Source: Vigna angularis
Lineage: Eukaryota > Streptophyta > Magnoliopsida > Fabales > Fabaceae
DNA length: 64,000 bases
Assembly (NCBI RefSeq): GCF_016808095.1
Contig: NC_068971.1
Coordinates: forward strand, 49,722,131 to 49,786,130
Reading direction: 5' to 3'
Below the pieces are notes generated by a model that searched no databases, was not told where the DNA came from, and saw only the letters and a program-made list of their open reading frames with translations. The position numbers were made by a program, and so were the translations under genes. Of this stretch, positions 22,606-34,212 are shown piece after piece. The first letter of the stretch is position 1. Each line of letters opens with the position of its first letter.

Positions 22606-25600
22606 GCAGAAGGAGGATATTGTTCAGTACAGGTATATCATGTTTTCATGTGGGAAAAGTGGCGTCAAAGGAGGCAAAAATTCAAGTTGTGGAATATTTT
22701 ATGATGGGATTAAGGTTGTGATAAGTTGGGTTGGTTTATTATACGTTTGAAGTTGTAAGGAGCAGAGTATGTAAAACAGATGTAGTGTGGTGTAGTGTAG
22801 GTGGTCCTTTGCATCATTTTTTTTACGTCTTATCTGTCATATCAGACGGTTTAAAGGGCTTCATCACTTTTAGTACCGCTCATTTTCTGATCCCAAAAGC
22901 AGAGCTCACTGGGACTGCAACCCACACGATAACGGGTCCACCACTCATTGTCTCCATGCTAGAAGCTTCACATAGCTAAGCTAACCACACCCTTAACCAA
23001 GATTACTCACTAGGGCTATCTTAGTTTTTTTTTTTTTATCAACTTCATAAGCAAAGTTAACATAAGATAACAAATTTTAACTCAAACTTTTGTAATGATT
23101 TATGTAACTAAGTGATCGAAATTATTTGGAACTTGTTCTCTGAAAAGATATAACATTATTATCTCATCCTACCTATAAAAGATTCACATGATTAAATTTT
23201 TTTTTAAGACAATAAATATATAAGTTTTATTTTGTTATATGATATTTTTATTTTATGTGAATTAGACTCATAAACTTATTTAAATATACTATGAATCAAT
23301 GCAGGTCATTACTAGCAGTTGTCAAAGTAGTTTCAACTATAACTACTATGTTGACAACATTATTACACAATTTATTTTATAATCAATACGTTTTTTAAAA
23401 ACAAAATCGTAACAAATAATAAAAATGAGGTCTTAAAGTCGAATGAGAGATGAATTTTCCTTCTACTTATATCTCAACTTGAAAATTTATTCTGATACAT
23501 AATAACAGTTTGTGTAAGAATCAAGACTAAAGATAATTTATGTAAAATCTTTCTCTTTCAACTATCTTATCTTAGAACACTTGAAATACTTAATAATACA
23601 TTCTATTTTCTTTGCCTTTATTCAAGAGTTTCAAATGTCCTTATATATAAATTGATAATAGATAAAGCATTCAATCAATTATTTTAGTCATATTTATACT
23701 CGTACATTTTATAATGTTACCAAATCATATAATTTTCTATAAGTGAATTTCTCTTGGATTTTTATTAACAATTCTACTTTCTAGACATATAATTATTTTA
23801 CACCTTAGAAAGATCATATAAGAATAATTACTTTTGAGAAAATATTTTAAAGGCATGAACTGTTGAAGAAGGCAATCAGGAAAGTGTACGTCTTGTTCAG
23901 AGCATGGCCATTCGTTAGAGAATCTGAATAAAAGTTTTAAATACCATCCAATAATTTCTACCACCCCATTCTCAGTTTCAGGCTCCATTTATCAATGTTT
24001 CCTACTCTTAGGCTTATACGTCTCATAGATTCAACGCATAATAATTACTTATAGCAACACAGTACCAGGGTTTTCTTCCTTCTTCCATTAACTTTATGCT
24101 TATTTCAGTATGGATACAGAGCAAAGAAATAAAGATAAATAATATAGAATTAAATATCAAAATTTCATTATTTGCTCAAAAAGTCAAAGAAACATTTTTC
24201 TATTATACTTTTAATCGATATAAAGGATAGTGACCCCACACAAACAAGCATTGCTATCAAAGACCAGAAGAATTTGCTATGCAACAGATGGTTGTGATTG
24301 TGCTGACTCTTACCATCGTGATTTGTGGCAAAAGCAATAAACCAAAACTCCAAATTTCTGGAAGAACTGTTTTCAACATGGAACCTTGATCATCGGCGGC
24401 CACTCAGGTGAATTGCTAGCCATTCAGACATTTAATCATAGCCAACAACTTCCCCAATCCACTCCCAGTGAATTCATTCTTTCAGAACAATTTCAAGCAA
24501 GCTAACAAATAATTAAGCATGGTTACATAAGATGAGACATCTAACAGATTATTAAATGCACATGTAAACAGATAAATTGAATAATTTGTCCAATTAGTCC
24601 AAAAAGTGACTAGAAACTCTGTTATATTCTTAAATAACACTTTGCCAAAATGTTAATTTGGAATCGGTCAAATGGTCAAAATACAGCCAGAGAAAATTTC
24701 GGATTTTCAAGCCAAAATCTTACCACGTAGAGCAACAGGTATGTCGTCTTCCTCTAGATCCCGGCAGACTGCACAAAACGTTAAGGAGAAAATGTACTTC
24801 TGTCCAAGGAACCAATCAACTCTTGTGTATAAAATCAATAAAGATGTTAATATCATTTTCATTAGATGGTAGCCTGAATTAATATACTAAGAAGTTATTA
24901 TAATTTAAACAGTAATGTCACATTATTTATTAATTTTGATATAATCAATTTGTATAGACTTTAGACATAAATCGCCAGTCTCCGTGGCAGATTTCACTAA
25001 AGAAATTAGACCAAGAACAAGAAGGGGGTAACCGATACCATATGATGCCATATAGTTATTCTTGCCCCTTGGATGAAAAGAAAAGTCAACCGGTGGAAAG
25101 GTTGAATAGTAAAGGTCGGAGATGCAAAACAACTACTCCCTCAGAGGTAAGGAATGGAAAATATTAAATGATATCTCCCATGGCAAAGGGAAAATCAATA
25201 ATTTACATTACAATTCTAAACACAACTAATTAAAAGATGAATCCCAAGTCGCAGTCCAAAATCTATCTGGTGTATGCATGTGTGTCATTGAACTCATCCT
25301 AGAGAGAAAAGGTGACAGCAAAATGCAAAATAGAAAGTAGTGCCTCAAGTAAAAATTAGTAAAAGCAGGCAATGGATTATCACTTAAGTGTGGGAGACCC
25401 ATTTCAAACCATTAATCATTAGAAATAGAATATTAGACGCTACGCAGTCTTTTGGTAAAGAATATAGTCGTGATATTCAATGTAAGAACAAAAACATCCT
25501 TGTCAATACAACATGTAGCATGATATCATAATGGACACTAGGTTACCTTCCACTTTATGTTAGGTAATGGTTTTGACAGGCTTTTGGAAAAGTGAAATAT

Positions 25601-25647
25601 GATTTCCATTATCAATATTTCCTATCTCACCTTTAATCCATCGACCA
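22606..25647. other. Intergenic, nothing recognised
   Basis: Short open frames occur (for example 22731-22979 and 23737-23988) but show no domain, splice context or composition suggesting coding. The stretch is AT-rich with no RNA gene identified. Confidence 0.5.
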
Positions 25648-26465
25648 ATGAAAAAAAGCAGTAATCCTTATCAAAGTTATGATGTAGTCACAGTAGGAAG
25701 TGTACCAAATCTTGATTTTTTAACACAGTTATCTGAGTTGGAGATTGAAAACTTTATGCAACTGATGGAAGAAGAGTTTTTATTACAAGAAATTAGAAAG
25801 CTTAAAGTGGATATTCATCAAGTGTGTGGGGCTTGATAATGAAGCAAGAGGAATACCAACACTGCACATTTTAGACAACATTGAGGGCTTGAAAAGTTCT
25901 TGTGTGAAAAGCCAAGAGGAAAAGCAGTAGGTCCTTCTGCAACATCGATCTGAGAAAAGTTCTTGGGTGAAAAAAAAGTGTCAAAGAAAAAGATCATGGA
26001 ACAAGAGATTGAGACCATGAGCTAGAAGAATGAAATTTTGCAGAAAGAGAACGTTGAACTTCTAGAGAATATGAGGCAAGTGAGGACTGAAGTGGAAAAT
26101 GGAGAAAAACGAGACAGTGCACCTAAGTCTAAGTGGCGGCTCCGCATGCAGAATTGATAGATTTGCAAAGAACAAATAAAAGAAAAAAGTCAGATGCTTG
26201 AGGAGAAAAATTTACTGCTTAGGAATGTTTTTGATCTCAAAGATACAATGTCCGTGGCTGAAGATGAAAACAGCATAATTATCCAAGAGGGTAGTACCTC
26301 CTCTAAGGAACCTCAACGTGGCTTACGAGAGCCTTGTCACCAAGAAAGTCCTCGAAGAAAGAGTACTTTCTAAACATCTCCGCAGCAATCTTGGTCGTCT
26401 AAACAGTGACCTTAATCAGGAACTTGGTGTTTTGAGGAGATAGTTTGAGGTGAAAGAAACATTCT
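25648..26465 (+). pseudogene. Fragment of a NETWORKED 1-like coiled-coil gene
   Basis: Successive frames read like the coiled-coil middle of plant NET1 actin-binding proteins. Recognisable pieces are FLLQEIRKLKVDIHQVCG, then IPTLHILDNIEGLKSS, KNEILQKENVELLENMRQVR, QMLEEKNLLLRNVFDLKD, and AYESLVTKKVLEERVLSKHL. The pieces lie in order but are broken by in-frame stops (after residue 62 of the first block, near 26020 and 26155) and by frame changes. No N-terminal NAB domain is present. It is a dead partial copy; whether it is a retrocopy cannot be told, because this part of NET1 normally lies in one large exon. Confidence 0.6.
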
Positions 26466-27034
26466 TCAAAATTTGAGGCTAAACGGCATCATCTTTACCA
26501 TGTTTGGACTTCCTAGACTGAGATTTATTTAGTGTCAAAACCAATCACAGCATAAAATCTAACCAGCAAATCTAAAAAAATTGCAATTCACCACTAATGA
26601 TTTCCCCTCAAGGTCGATGCCAAAATAATGAAGCCAGAAAAATTCTCATCCTAAGAGGTCAAGAAATGAAAGCAGAACCTGTTTAAATAGACAGAACATA
26701 GACAAGTTTCCATCTCTATTTTCAACACTCGGCAGAGAACCAAAGCGTTCAGAGACAGACGCTTATCAAACATAATACATATTTAAAATTCAGAAGCCTT
26801 CATGACCAAACAATAATACTCATTTCGAACCAACAACAACAAAAAAGAAACAAAACAAGACACAAGAGATATAACACAATGGTTCATCTCCCAGTTATTT
26901 AAAATTTTAAGCTGAATATTCAAATTTAAATTATTCATCTTTGAACAGCAGCATTACAGAAAAGAACTCATAGGTTTTGGGTTTTAAAGGGATACATATA
27001 ATGTATTAACAAATAACGTGTAGAACACAAGTAG
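26466..27034. other. Intergenic between NET1-like fragment and the CoA kinase gene
   Basis: No gene is supported. The right end probably includes the 3' UTR of the dephospho-CoA kinase gene. Confidence 0.4.
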
Positions 27035-27935
<901 letters not shown>

Positions 27936-28014
27936 TCAACACAATACAAATTACTTTAAGTTTTAAACATTACTATATAATAAATATCATTTTGTTCAAC
28001 AATGAAGCAAACAA

Positions 28015-28085
28015 GCGCATCTGGTGTAGTGGTATCATAGTACCCTCCCACGGTACTGACCGGGGTTCGATTCCCCGGATGCGCA
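28015..28085 (+). tRNA. tRNA-Gly (anticodon CCC)
   Basis: A complete 71-nt cloverleaf. The acceptor GCGCATC pairs with GATGCGC before discriminator A. The D arm contains GTAGTGGTATC. The anticodon stem GTACC/GGTAC encloses loop CTCCCAC with anticodon CCC. The T arm is CCGGG-GTTCGATTC-CCCGG, giving a good B box. A TTTT pol III stop lies a few bases downstream. A degenerate copy with the same 3' flank lies at 31175. Confidence 0.95.
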
Positions 28086-28180
28086 ATTCTTTTATTTAAA
28101 CATTTTGCTTAATTATAAGAATTAAGCATAAAAATTTATAGAACCTTCTTTTCCTGGTAATTTTAAGTATGAATTAGGGC
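28086..28180 (+). repeat. tRNA-Gly 3' flank, copy 1 of a segmental duplication
   Basis: This flank (with words TTTATTTAAACATTTTGC, AAGAATTAAGCATAAAAA, CCTGGTAATTTTAA) recurs almost unchanged at 31247-31340 after the degenerate tRNA copy. Confidence 0.9.
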
Positions 28181-28739
28181 CAAAAAAAATCTTTTATTAA
28201 AGAAGTTCAAAGACTAAATGGATGTCATCTTTATCTCTATTCACACTAGAATCCTTGTGTGTAGTTGCGTATATAAGTTTTAGATGCTAAATGTGTCATG
28301 CTTTTAAACCTGCAGAACTCATACTTCTATCCAATATCAATAGTCATGCTAACATGTGTCCAAGCCTTCTCTTCCCAAATCAGATGTTCAGCAGCTAACT
28401 TGTTCGACTAATGAAATGCAGTATTTCATGTCACGGATCAGCAGGGAAGAAAGATAACGGACAGCAAAACCATCGACTTCATTGAAAAGGTAAATATCAA
28501 CCCTTAAATTATTGGTGAAAATTGAAGTAGCACAACACTCTCGAACATATACAAATAAACTAAATAAGGGAGAAAGTTTTGAAGAGTAACTTTGTCTCGA
28601 AAAACAGCCATGATTGAGAAAGTTCATTTTTTTCGTTCCTTAAAAAACCTTGACTGTAGTATAAATCAGATACGTCATATAGATATTACTCATAAATGTT
28701 GAAGAAAGTAAGAAACCAGTGATCAGATTCCCATACTGA

Positions 28740-29290
28740 AAACTACCAATCGGTTCACTCTATCATTTCTGTATCAGTAGAGACTGGACGTCAAACAGGC
28801 CGGACGTCCACGTAATCACATTGGACCCAAGAAACCACCTTTCTGCTTACTATCAGGAAGGGTTGGGCACGGTAGGCCAGACGCCCGTACGTCCATGATC
28901 ACGCAACCTTACCGCTTGCCACCCGTGGGAAAAGCAACTCACATGAAGCCGGCCGGTCGTACCGCTAACCAGCCGGGTTACTGTATGGGTCGGCCGGTCA
29001 TAAGGCCAAGCCTCGCGAGATCGGCCGGTCACATCGTTAATTAACTAAGTTTAAGTTAAGTAGTGGTTAAAAGCTATTGGGCTGAATTTAGGTCGTGATT
29101 AAATTTTCACTAATCCCAAACCCATAGCGAAAACTATAAATCCAGATCCAAGGTGAGTGGTAGATAGGTTGTATTTACTGCACATTTATTACTGTTCGAT
29201 AGAAAAGCCATTGCTCTCAAACTGACTTTGGCATCGGAGAACCTTTCGCAGGTCTCCCACCCGCGCACAGAGAAGGAAATCGGAAGCGAA
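28740..29290. mobile_element. LTR-like, unusually GC-rich remnant
   Basis: From about 28770 to 29040 the composition jumps to GC-rich, with CGGCCGGTC three times (about 28951, 28993, 29024). It then returns to a TATAAAT-type word at 29136 and an ACTGACTTTGGCATCGGAG...CTTTCGCAGG block at 29221-29251. I associate this order (promoter-like box, then 'TGACTT...CGGAG...GCAGG') with the 3' part of legume LTRs. No gag-pol frame is present, so this is a solo LTR or fragment. Ends are uncertain. Confidence 0.5.
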
Positions 29291-31174
29291 AACGGAGAAC
29301 CAAACATACGGAATACAAACAGAGGAGGACGTGGAGACATTGGACGACACAGCCCCTCACATCCGAAACAATTTCCATAACTGCATAAAGTATGACACAT
29401 GCAGAACTCATGCAGGAACATGATTACTACATATTTTACCAATTGTGCTACATAACTATGAGTGCAGTCCTGGTTATTGTGTATTAGTATGATCAATCTT
29501 CCAATAAGATGACCTCAATAAGGACAATTACTATGACAACACATGTTACTATGACAATTGTAGTCTCAGTTTCACAGTACATAAACTTGGTACTGTACCT
29601 CCCAACTTGTATACAGGGCATTTACATTCACGCTTTTGTCAGACAAAGTTGGAAAAAGACACAAGCACAAGGGTTAGTTTTAATAAGCCTTATTAAGATC
29701 GCAGGAGGTCTAAAATCTGACTCTATATATTTTAAAACTGGTTGAGATAAAGATAAGGGGAGTAAGATCTGGGATGATAAAACTAATTAAAAGAAACACT
29801 TTGGTTGATCTTGATGATCCTAATTCCTAACGTAGCCTAGAATTAAGTATTGATGATCAAAATGCAAGATGTACCTAAAATAAAAGTCTCTACCCTCAAT
29901 GAGGTCATTTTCATATTTGGTGTAGAAAAGTATATTTCCTTTCTCCATCCTTTACTTGATGTTATTTTTATATTTTATAATTTAACAAAGGTAATTAAAT
30001 ATTTTGGATGGAAAAACAAAGGTATTAGAAAAATAGACTTGGCAAGGACTCTGCAGAAATTTCATCCATAAACACTGCAGACTACACCCACTATATAGTT
30101 AAGCCTCAAAAGTTTGGTGAAGAGATTAAAGTCTCTGGGAAAATCACCTATATATATGGATATCTGATATCACCATCTCTCAGTAGTAGTAACCATCATA
30201 AAGGGTTAGAAAAATATTAGCAGAATTTTTCACAGGATGACATGATTTTAATAGTGAACCTGGCCATACTAATTCAAACTATATAAGCACGAACGTCATA
30301 ATTTCTCAATCCTAATACATAAGCAGCATTCACCCATTCTTCATCACCGAATCATGATTTGTTCCTAATCACAATCAATTCAAATATATTGCCATGCCAC
30401 TCCACGTTTCAACAAAAGTTAGATAGAGCAAACATTCGTATCTTAATATTAACATATATACATTATACCTTTTTAATTTCCATAATTTATTCCTTTTAAT
30501 TATTTAACACTCAAAGTTAATTTCTTACAACCCCAACGTTTACCTATTATTTTTTTTCCTAATCAAACAACACAGAGTCCACTCATTTGCTTCCCTATTG
30601 AATATCATCACAATAAAATTTCCAGAACCCAATTTCGTAAATAAAGCATTCACAACTATGTTCTCGGCATCAAATTCCCAATCAAAACGAAATAATTACA
30701 AACTCAATTTCAATTCAAGAAGTTTAAAATATTTAAGCATTATATTCTACAAACTCAACATAAATATTATATATTCAACTATTACGAAGTTCACGAAACA
30801 AGAATCAAAGATAAATTCATCGAACAGACACATTTCCGTTTAGCTTTTCATACCTAAAATTGCTCCTTTCTTCACACAATTTGTCCCCTTTTATAAGTTC
30901 CACCAAACTCAACGCTCGTAGCCTCTGAATTAAATCTCTTCCCTCGAACTTTCTCTCCTATAACTCACCGTAAACCCTAGTCTCAAAATTCCTAAATCTG
31001 TTTCTCTCCTGAGCATTAGTGTTCTCTCACACGCTGCTCTTCTCCCTTACTCCCTATGATTTCAAATTTGCGAAAAAAAGAAAAATAAAGAACGAGAATG
31101 GAGAAAAGGGGAAGTAGCAGAAAGAGAAGAGAGGAGAAATGACAAGAGAAAACGAGAAGAAGAGAAATGAGCCT
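29291..31174. other. Intergenic, nothing recognised
   Basis: AT-rich, low-complexity sequence with no convincing coding frame. The right part (about 30850-31170) may serve as the promoter region of the PPR gene. Confidence 0.45.
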
Positions 31175-31246
31175 TCCCATTTGGTGTAGTGGTATCATAG
31201 TACCCTCCCCACAGTACTGGCCGGTGTTCAATTCCCCGGATGTGCA
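31175..31246 (+). pseudogene. Degenerate tRNA-Gly copy
   Basis: It aligns with the intact tRNA-Gly at 28015 over its full length. The 5' acceptor strand no longer pairs with the 3' side. An extra C sits in the anticodon loop. The T arm reads CCGGTGTTCAATTCCCCGG, so the B box has lost its invariant G and stem pairs are broken. It is a tRNA pseudogene by sequence. Confidence 0.85.
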
Positions 31247-31340
31247 CTTTTTTTTATTTAAACATTTTGCGTAATTATAAGAATTAAGCATAAAAATTTA
31301 TAGAACCTTCTTTCCCTGGTAATTTTAACCATGAATTGGG
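31247..31340 (+). repeat. tRNA-Gly 3' flank, copy 2 of a segmental duplication
   Basis: Nearly identical to 28086-28180 for about 90 bases, with a few substitutions. The similarity stops about 14 bases before the PPR start codon, so the duplicated DNA forms the proximal leader or promoter of that gene. Confidence 0.9.
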
Positions 31341-31357
31341 TTGTGAGAGTGAGATGA
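31331..31357 (+). promoter_or_regulatory. Upstream ORF overlapping the PPR start by ATGA
   Basis: An eight-codon reading frame (MNWVVRVR) starts at 31331. Its TGA (31355-31357) overlaps the PPR ATG (31354-31356). If the transcript starts upstream, this uORF would precede the main start and could allow termination-reinitiation. The transcription start is unknown. Confidence 0.5.
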
Positions 31358-32745
31358 ACGACAGGGTGAGGAGTGTGATTTTTCTTCTTCAGAACTTTTG
31401 TGACAGTCAGAAGCAAGTTCGGCAGATAAATGCTCAACTCATCCGCCGTAACCTCTATCCAAACACCACAATCGCAGAGCACTTCATCGGCGCGTGCTAT
31501 TCACACGGCCTTATAAACTCCGCTCTTCTTCTCTTCACCACCCTCCTCCCTTCTCCCCATGTTTACATCTTCAACACCCTCATCAGAGTCTTCTCCCAAT
31601 CCCAAACCCCACACACCCCTCTCTTAATCTACGCCCACATGCGCCGCAACAACGTTCTCCCCAACAACTTCACTTTCCCACCTCTCTTCAAGGCCCTCTC
31701 CGACGCCCGCCACGTCACCCAAGCCCGCTGCGTCCACACCCACGTCCTCAAACTCGGCCACCACCAAGACCTCTTCGTTGCCAATGCCCTCCTCGACGTC
31801 TACGCCACGAGCCGCCAAGTGGGGTTCTGCCGCAGCCTGTTCGATGAAATGCTTCAGAGAGACGTCGTTTCCTGGAGCGTGTTGATCGCCGGGTTCAACA
31901 ACGTTGGGAACTATGATGATGCCTTGGTTGTGTTTGAACAAATGCAGTATGCCGGTTTTGTGCCTAATAGGGTCACCATGATCAACGCCTTGCATGCTTG
32001 CGCTCACTCTGGTAATGTTGAAATGGGGGCGTGGATACATGGGGCTGTAAAAAGGGGGGATTGGGAATTGGATGTCATACTGGGGACGGCTTTGGTTGAC
32101 ATGTATGGGAAATGTGGGAGAGTTGAGGATGGGTTGAGTGTGTTCTGGAGTATGAAGGAAAAAAATGTGTTTACTTGGAATGCTGTTGTAAAAGGGTTAG
32201 CTTTGGCTAAGAGTGGACAAGAGGCGATTCGGTGGTTTAACAGAATGAAGAAGGAGGGTGTTAGAGCGGATGAAGTGACTTTGTTGGCGGTTTTATCTGC
32301 GTGCAGTCACTCGGGTTTGGTGGACAAGGGTAGGGAGATTTTTGGTTTGTTGGTTGATGGGAGGTATGGGTTTTGCGCTAATGTTAAACACTATGCTTGT
32401 ATGGTTGACGTGTTGGCGCGTTCTGGGCGTTTGCATGAAGCTGTTGAGTTCATGGGACGCATGCCTTTTGGACCCACCAAAGCTATGTGGGGATCGCTGT
32501 TATTTGGTTCTAAAGTTCAGGGTGACTTGGAGTTGGGCCTGCTGGCTGCTGAAAAGCTCATTGAATTGGATCAGGAGAACTCTACCTATTACGTTCATCT
32601 CTCGAATATGTATGCTGCAATGGGCAGATGGGGGGATGTTGAGAAAGTGAGAGGGGTGATGAAGGACAGACAACTGACTAAGGACTTGGGATGTAGTTCT
32701 CTGGAGGTAGAACACCAAAGACATGTAAACGAATTTTTGGCGTAG
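31354..32745 (+). CDS. Pentatricopeptide repeat protein, PLS class with E motif
   Basis: An intronless gene of 463 residues starting MNDRVRSVIFLLQNF; I chose the first in-frame ATG, at 31354. Tandem PPR motifs are visible from about residue 60, for example VYIFNTLIRVFSQ, DLFVANALLDVYAT, DVVSWSVLIAGFNNVG, DVILGTALVDMYGKCG, NVFTWNAVVKGLALA and HYACMVDVLARSGR. The end (MWGSLLFGSKVQGDLELG ... STYYVHLSNMYAAMGRW) is the E motif; the protein stops after LEVEHQRHVNEFLA without a DYW domain. Such proteins usually bind organellar RNA and direct C-to-U editing or processing; the target is unknown. The N-terminus is not an obvious targeting peptide by eye. The 5' part is strikingly C-rich (31500-31760). 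Confidence 0.94.
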   Translation: MNDRVRSVIFLLQNFCDSQKQVRQINAQLIRRNLYPNTTIAEHFIGACYSHGLINSALLLFTTLLPSPHVYIFNTLIRVFSQSQTPHTPLLIYAHMRRNNVLPNNFTFPPLFKALSDARHVTQARCVHTHVLKLGHHQDLFVANALLDVYATSRQVGFCRSLFDEMLQRDVVSWSVLIAGFNNVGNYDDALVVFEQMQYAGFVPNRVTMINALHACAHSGNVEMGAWIHGAVKRGDWELDVILGTALVDMYGKCGRVEDGLSVFWSMKEKNVFTWNAVVKGLALAKSGQEAIRWFNRMKKEGVRADEVTLLAVLSACSHSGLVDKGREIFGLLVDGRYGFCANVKHYACMVDVLARSGRLHEAVEFMGRMPFGPTKAMWGSLLFGSKVQGDLELGLLAAEKLIELDQENSTYYVHLSNMYAAMGRWGDVEKVRGVMKDRQLTKDLGCSSLEVEHQRHVNEFLA

Positions 32746-34212
32746 TAACTAAGTATTGTCGTGTTGAACATAAGGTATATTCCTGTCTGGTGTCAAGGAC
32801 AAACCCCTTGAGATACTTCTATACAAACAAACCAGGAAATCAAACTTCTTGCCACATGCTTTTAAGAGCGAGGTTTTTAGTAGCTATGTTGGTCTATTAT
32901 CATTTTTATCCAACTTAAGATGGAATACTTGTCATTTCTGAACATACAGAATTCCAAGTCAGTTATTACTTCTGTTTTGGCCCACCGTGCTTCAACATGT
33001 ATTTCTTGTTTGTCAGTGATTAAGGATGCTGGTACTGTAATTTTGGCTACATTACTGGTCTGTGATGTTCAAGGATGGTAGAAAATGACCAACCATGTTT
33101 CTGTCGAAAGCATATACTTCATAGGGGAAGTAAGCACATATGGTCAGCATTCTTGTTTAGGGCCTACTGCTGTTGAGCTGAAAATTGCCAGCCATTTATG
33201 GTCGATGAGCCAGAATAAGTTTACAAAACCCCATCACTATAACTAACATTATACAGGGCATAGATTTTTGAGCAATTCATCAAGTCATTCATTCTTATTC
33301 CTTTCATTTCTGAGTAGTTTCTTGGGAATTTGGATATATATATATATAATTCACATAAAAATGACTAAAATAAACAATAATATATATATATATATATACA
33401 CGTGCATAATCCCGTATTATGTTAATTTATCATTAATTAAATTTGTTTTTGGAATAGTCTTCATCAATATTCAGTTATGTTTAACAACTTTTGTCACTTA
33501 AAATTTAGTTTCCATCACTATTTTAGTTATATATATATATATCTCTTATAAAATTTCTAACATATTTGTACTTATGAAATTGTAAATATTGTTTATTTTG
33601 AAAATTAGACTTATGAAAATTATTATTTCTATTCATTTAATAAAATTAAATTAAAATTATTAATATCCTTCCTAATGTATTTTAAAGAAAAAGTTATAAA
33701 AACAAATAATTTCTTAAAAGAATCTTCGAACTGAATGTTATACAGAACAGTAAAAAAATATTAATCTGCATTTTTTATGTAAAGTAGGCTGGTCCAGTCT
33801 ACTTTTACGGATCAAATGGAGACAATTCCTAAAAACTCTAATCATTTAAGAGAGCGAGAAAAGTTTCACTCCAACATTTAACTAATAATGTAAATGTGGA
33901 CTTATATTAAGAATCTCATCTTTTATGACAGAATTATCGAGAGCACTTTAATATTTAAGAAACTAAATTAAATATTTCATTGCCGTTTGACTGCCGTATT
34001 ATACAACAGTTATACACAACAACACATAATAAGATACTGCACATTTTACCATAACTATTTATTATTTAAAAATTGCAAAACTATATAATTACATTATTGC
34101 ATTGGAAGCACCGAGGTAAAACTGAGTTAGTAATAATAGTAATGGATCAGTGTAATTCACTATACATCTATTTACCCTAACTAAGCAAAGCGGAAACTCT
34201 TCCATCGGCGTC
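32746..34212. other. Convergent 3' intergenic region
   Basis: Lies between the ends of the PPR (+) and ATG18 (-) genes. It has two short TA runs (about 33337-33350 and 33381-33399) and no supported gene. Confidence 0.5.

Noticed and set aside
22731..22979. 82-residue frame near the HIPP promoter
   Set aside because: No recognisable domain and no splice or promoter support.
29134..29496. 120-residue minus-strand frame
   Set aside because: It overlaps the LTR-like remnant and reads antisense to it; no known domain.
31494..32040. Pro/His/Arg-rich plus frame and a Val/Gly-rich minus frame
   Set aside because: Shadows of the C-rich 5' part of the PPR gene.
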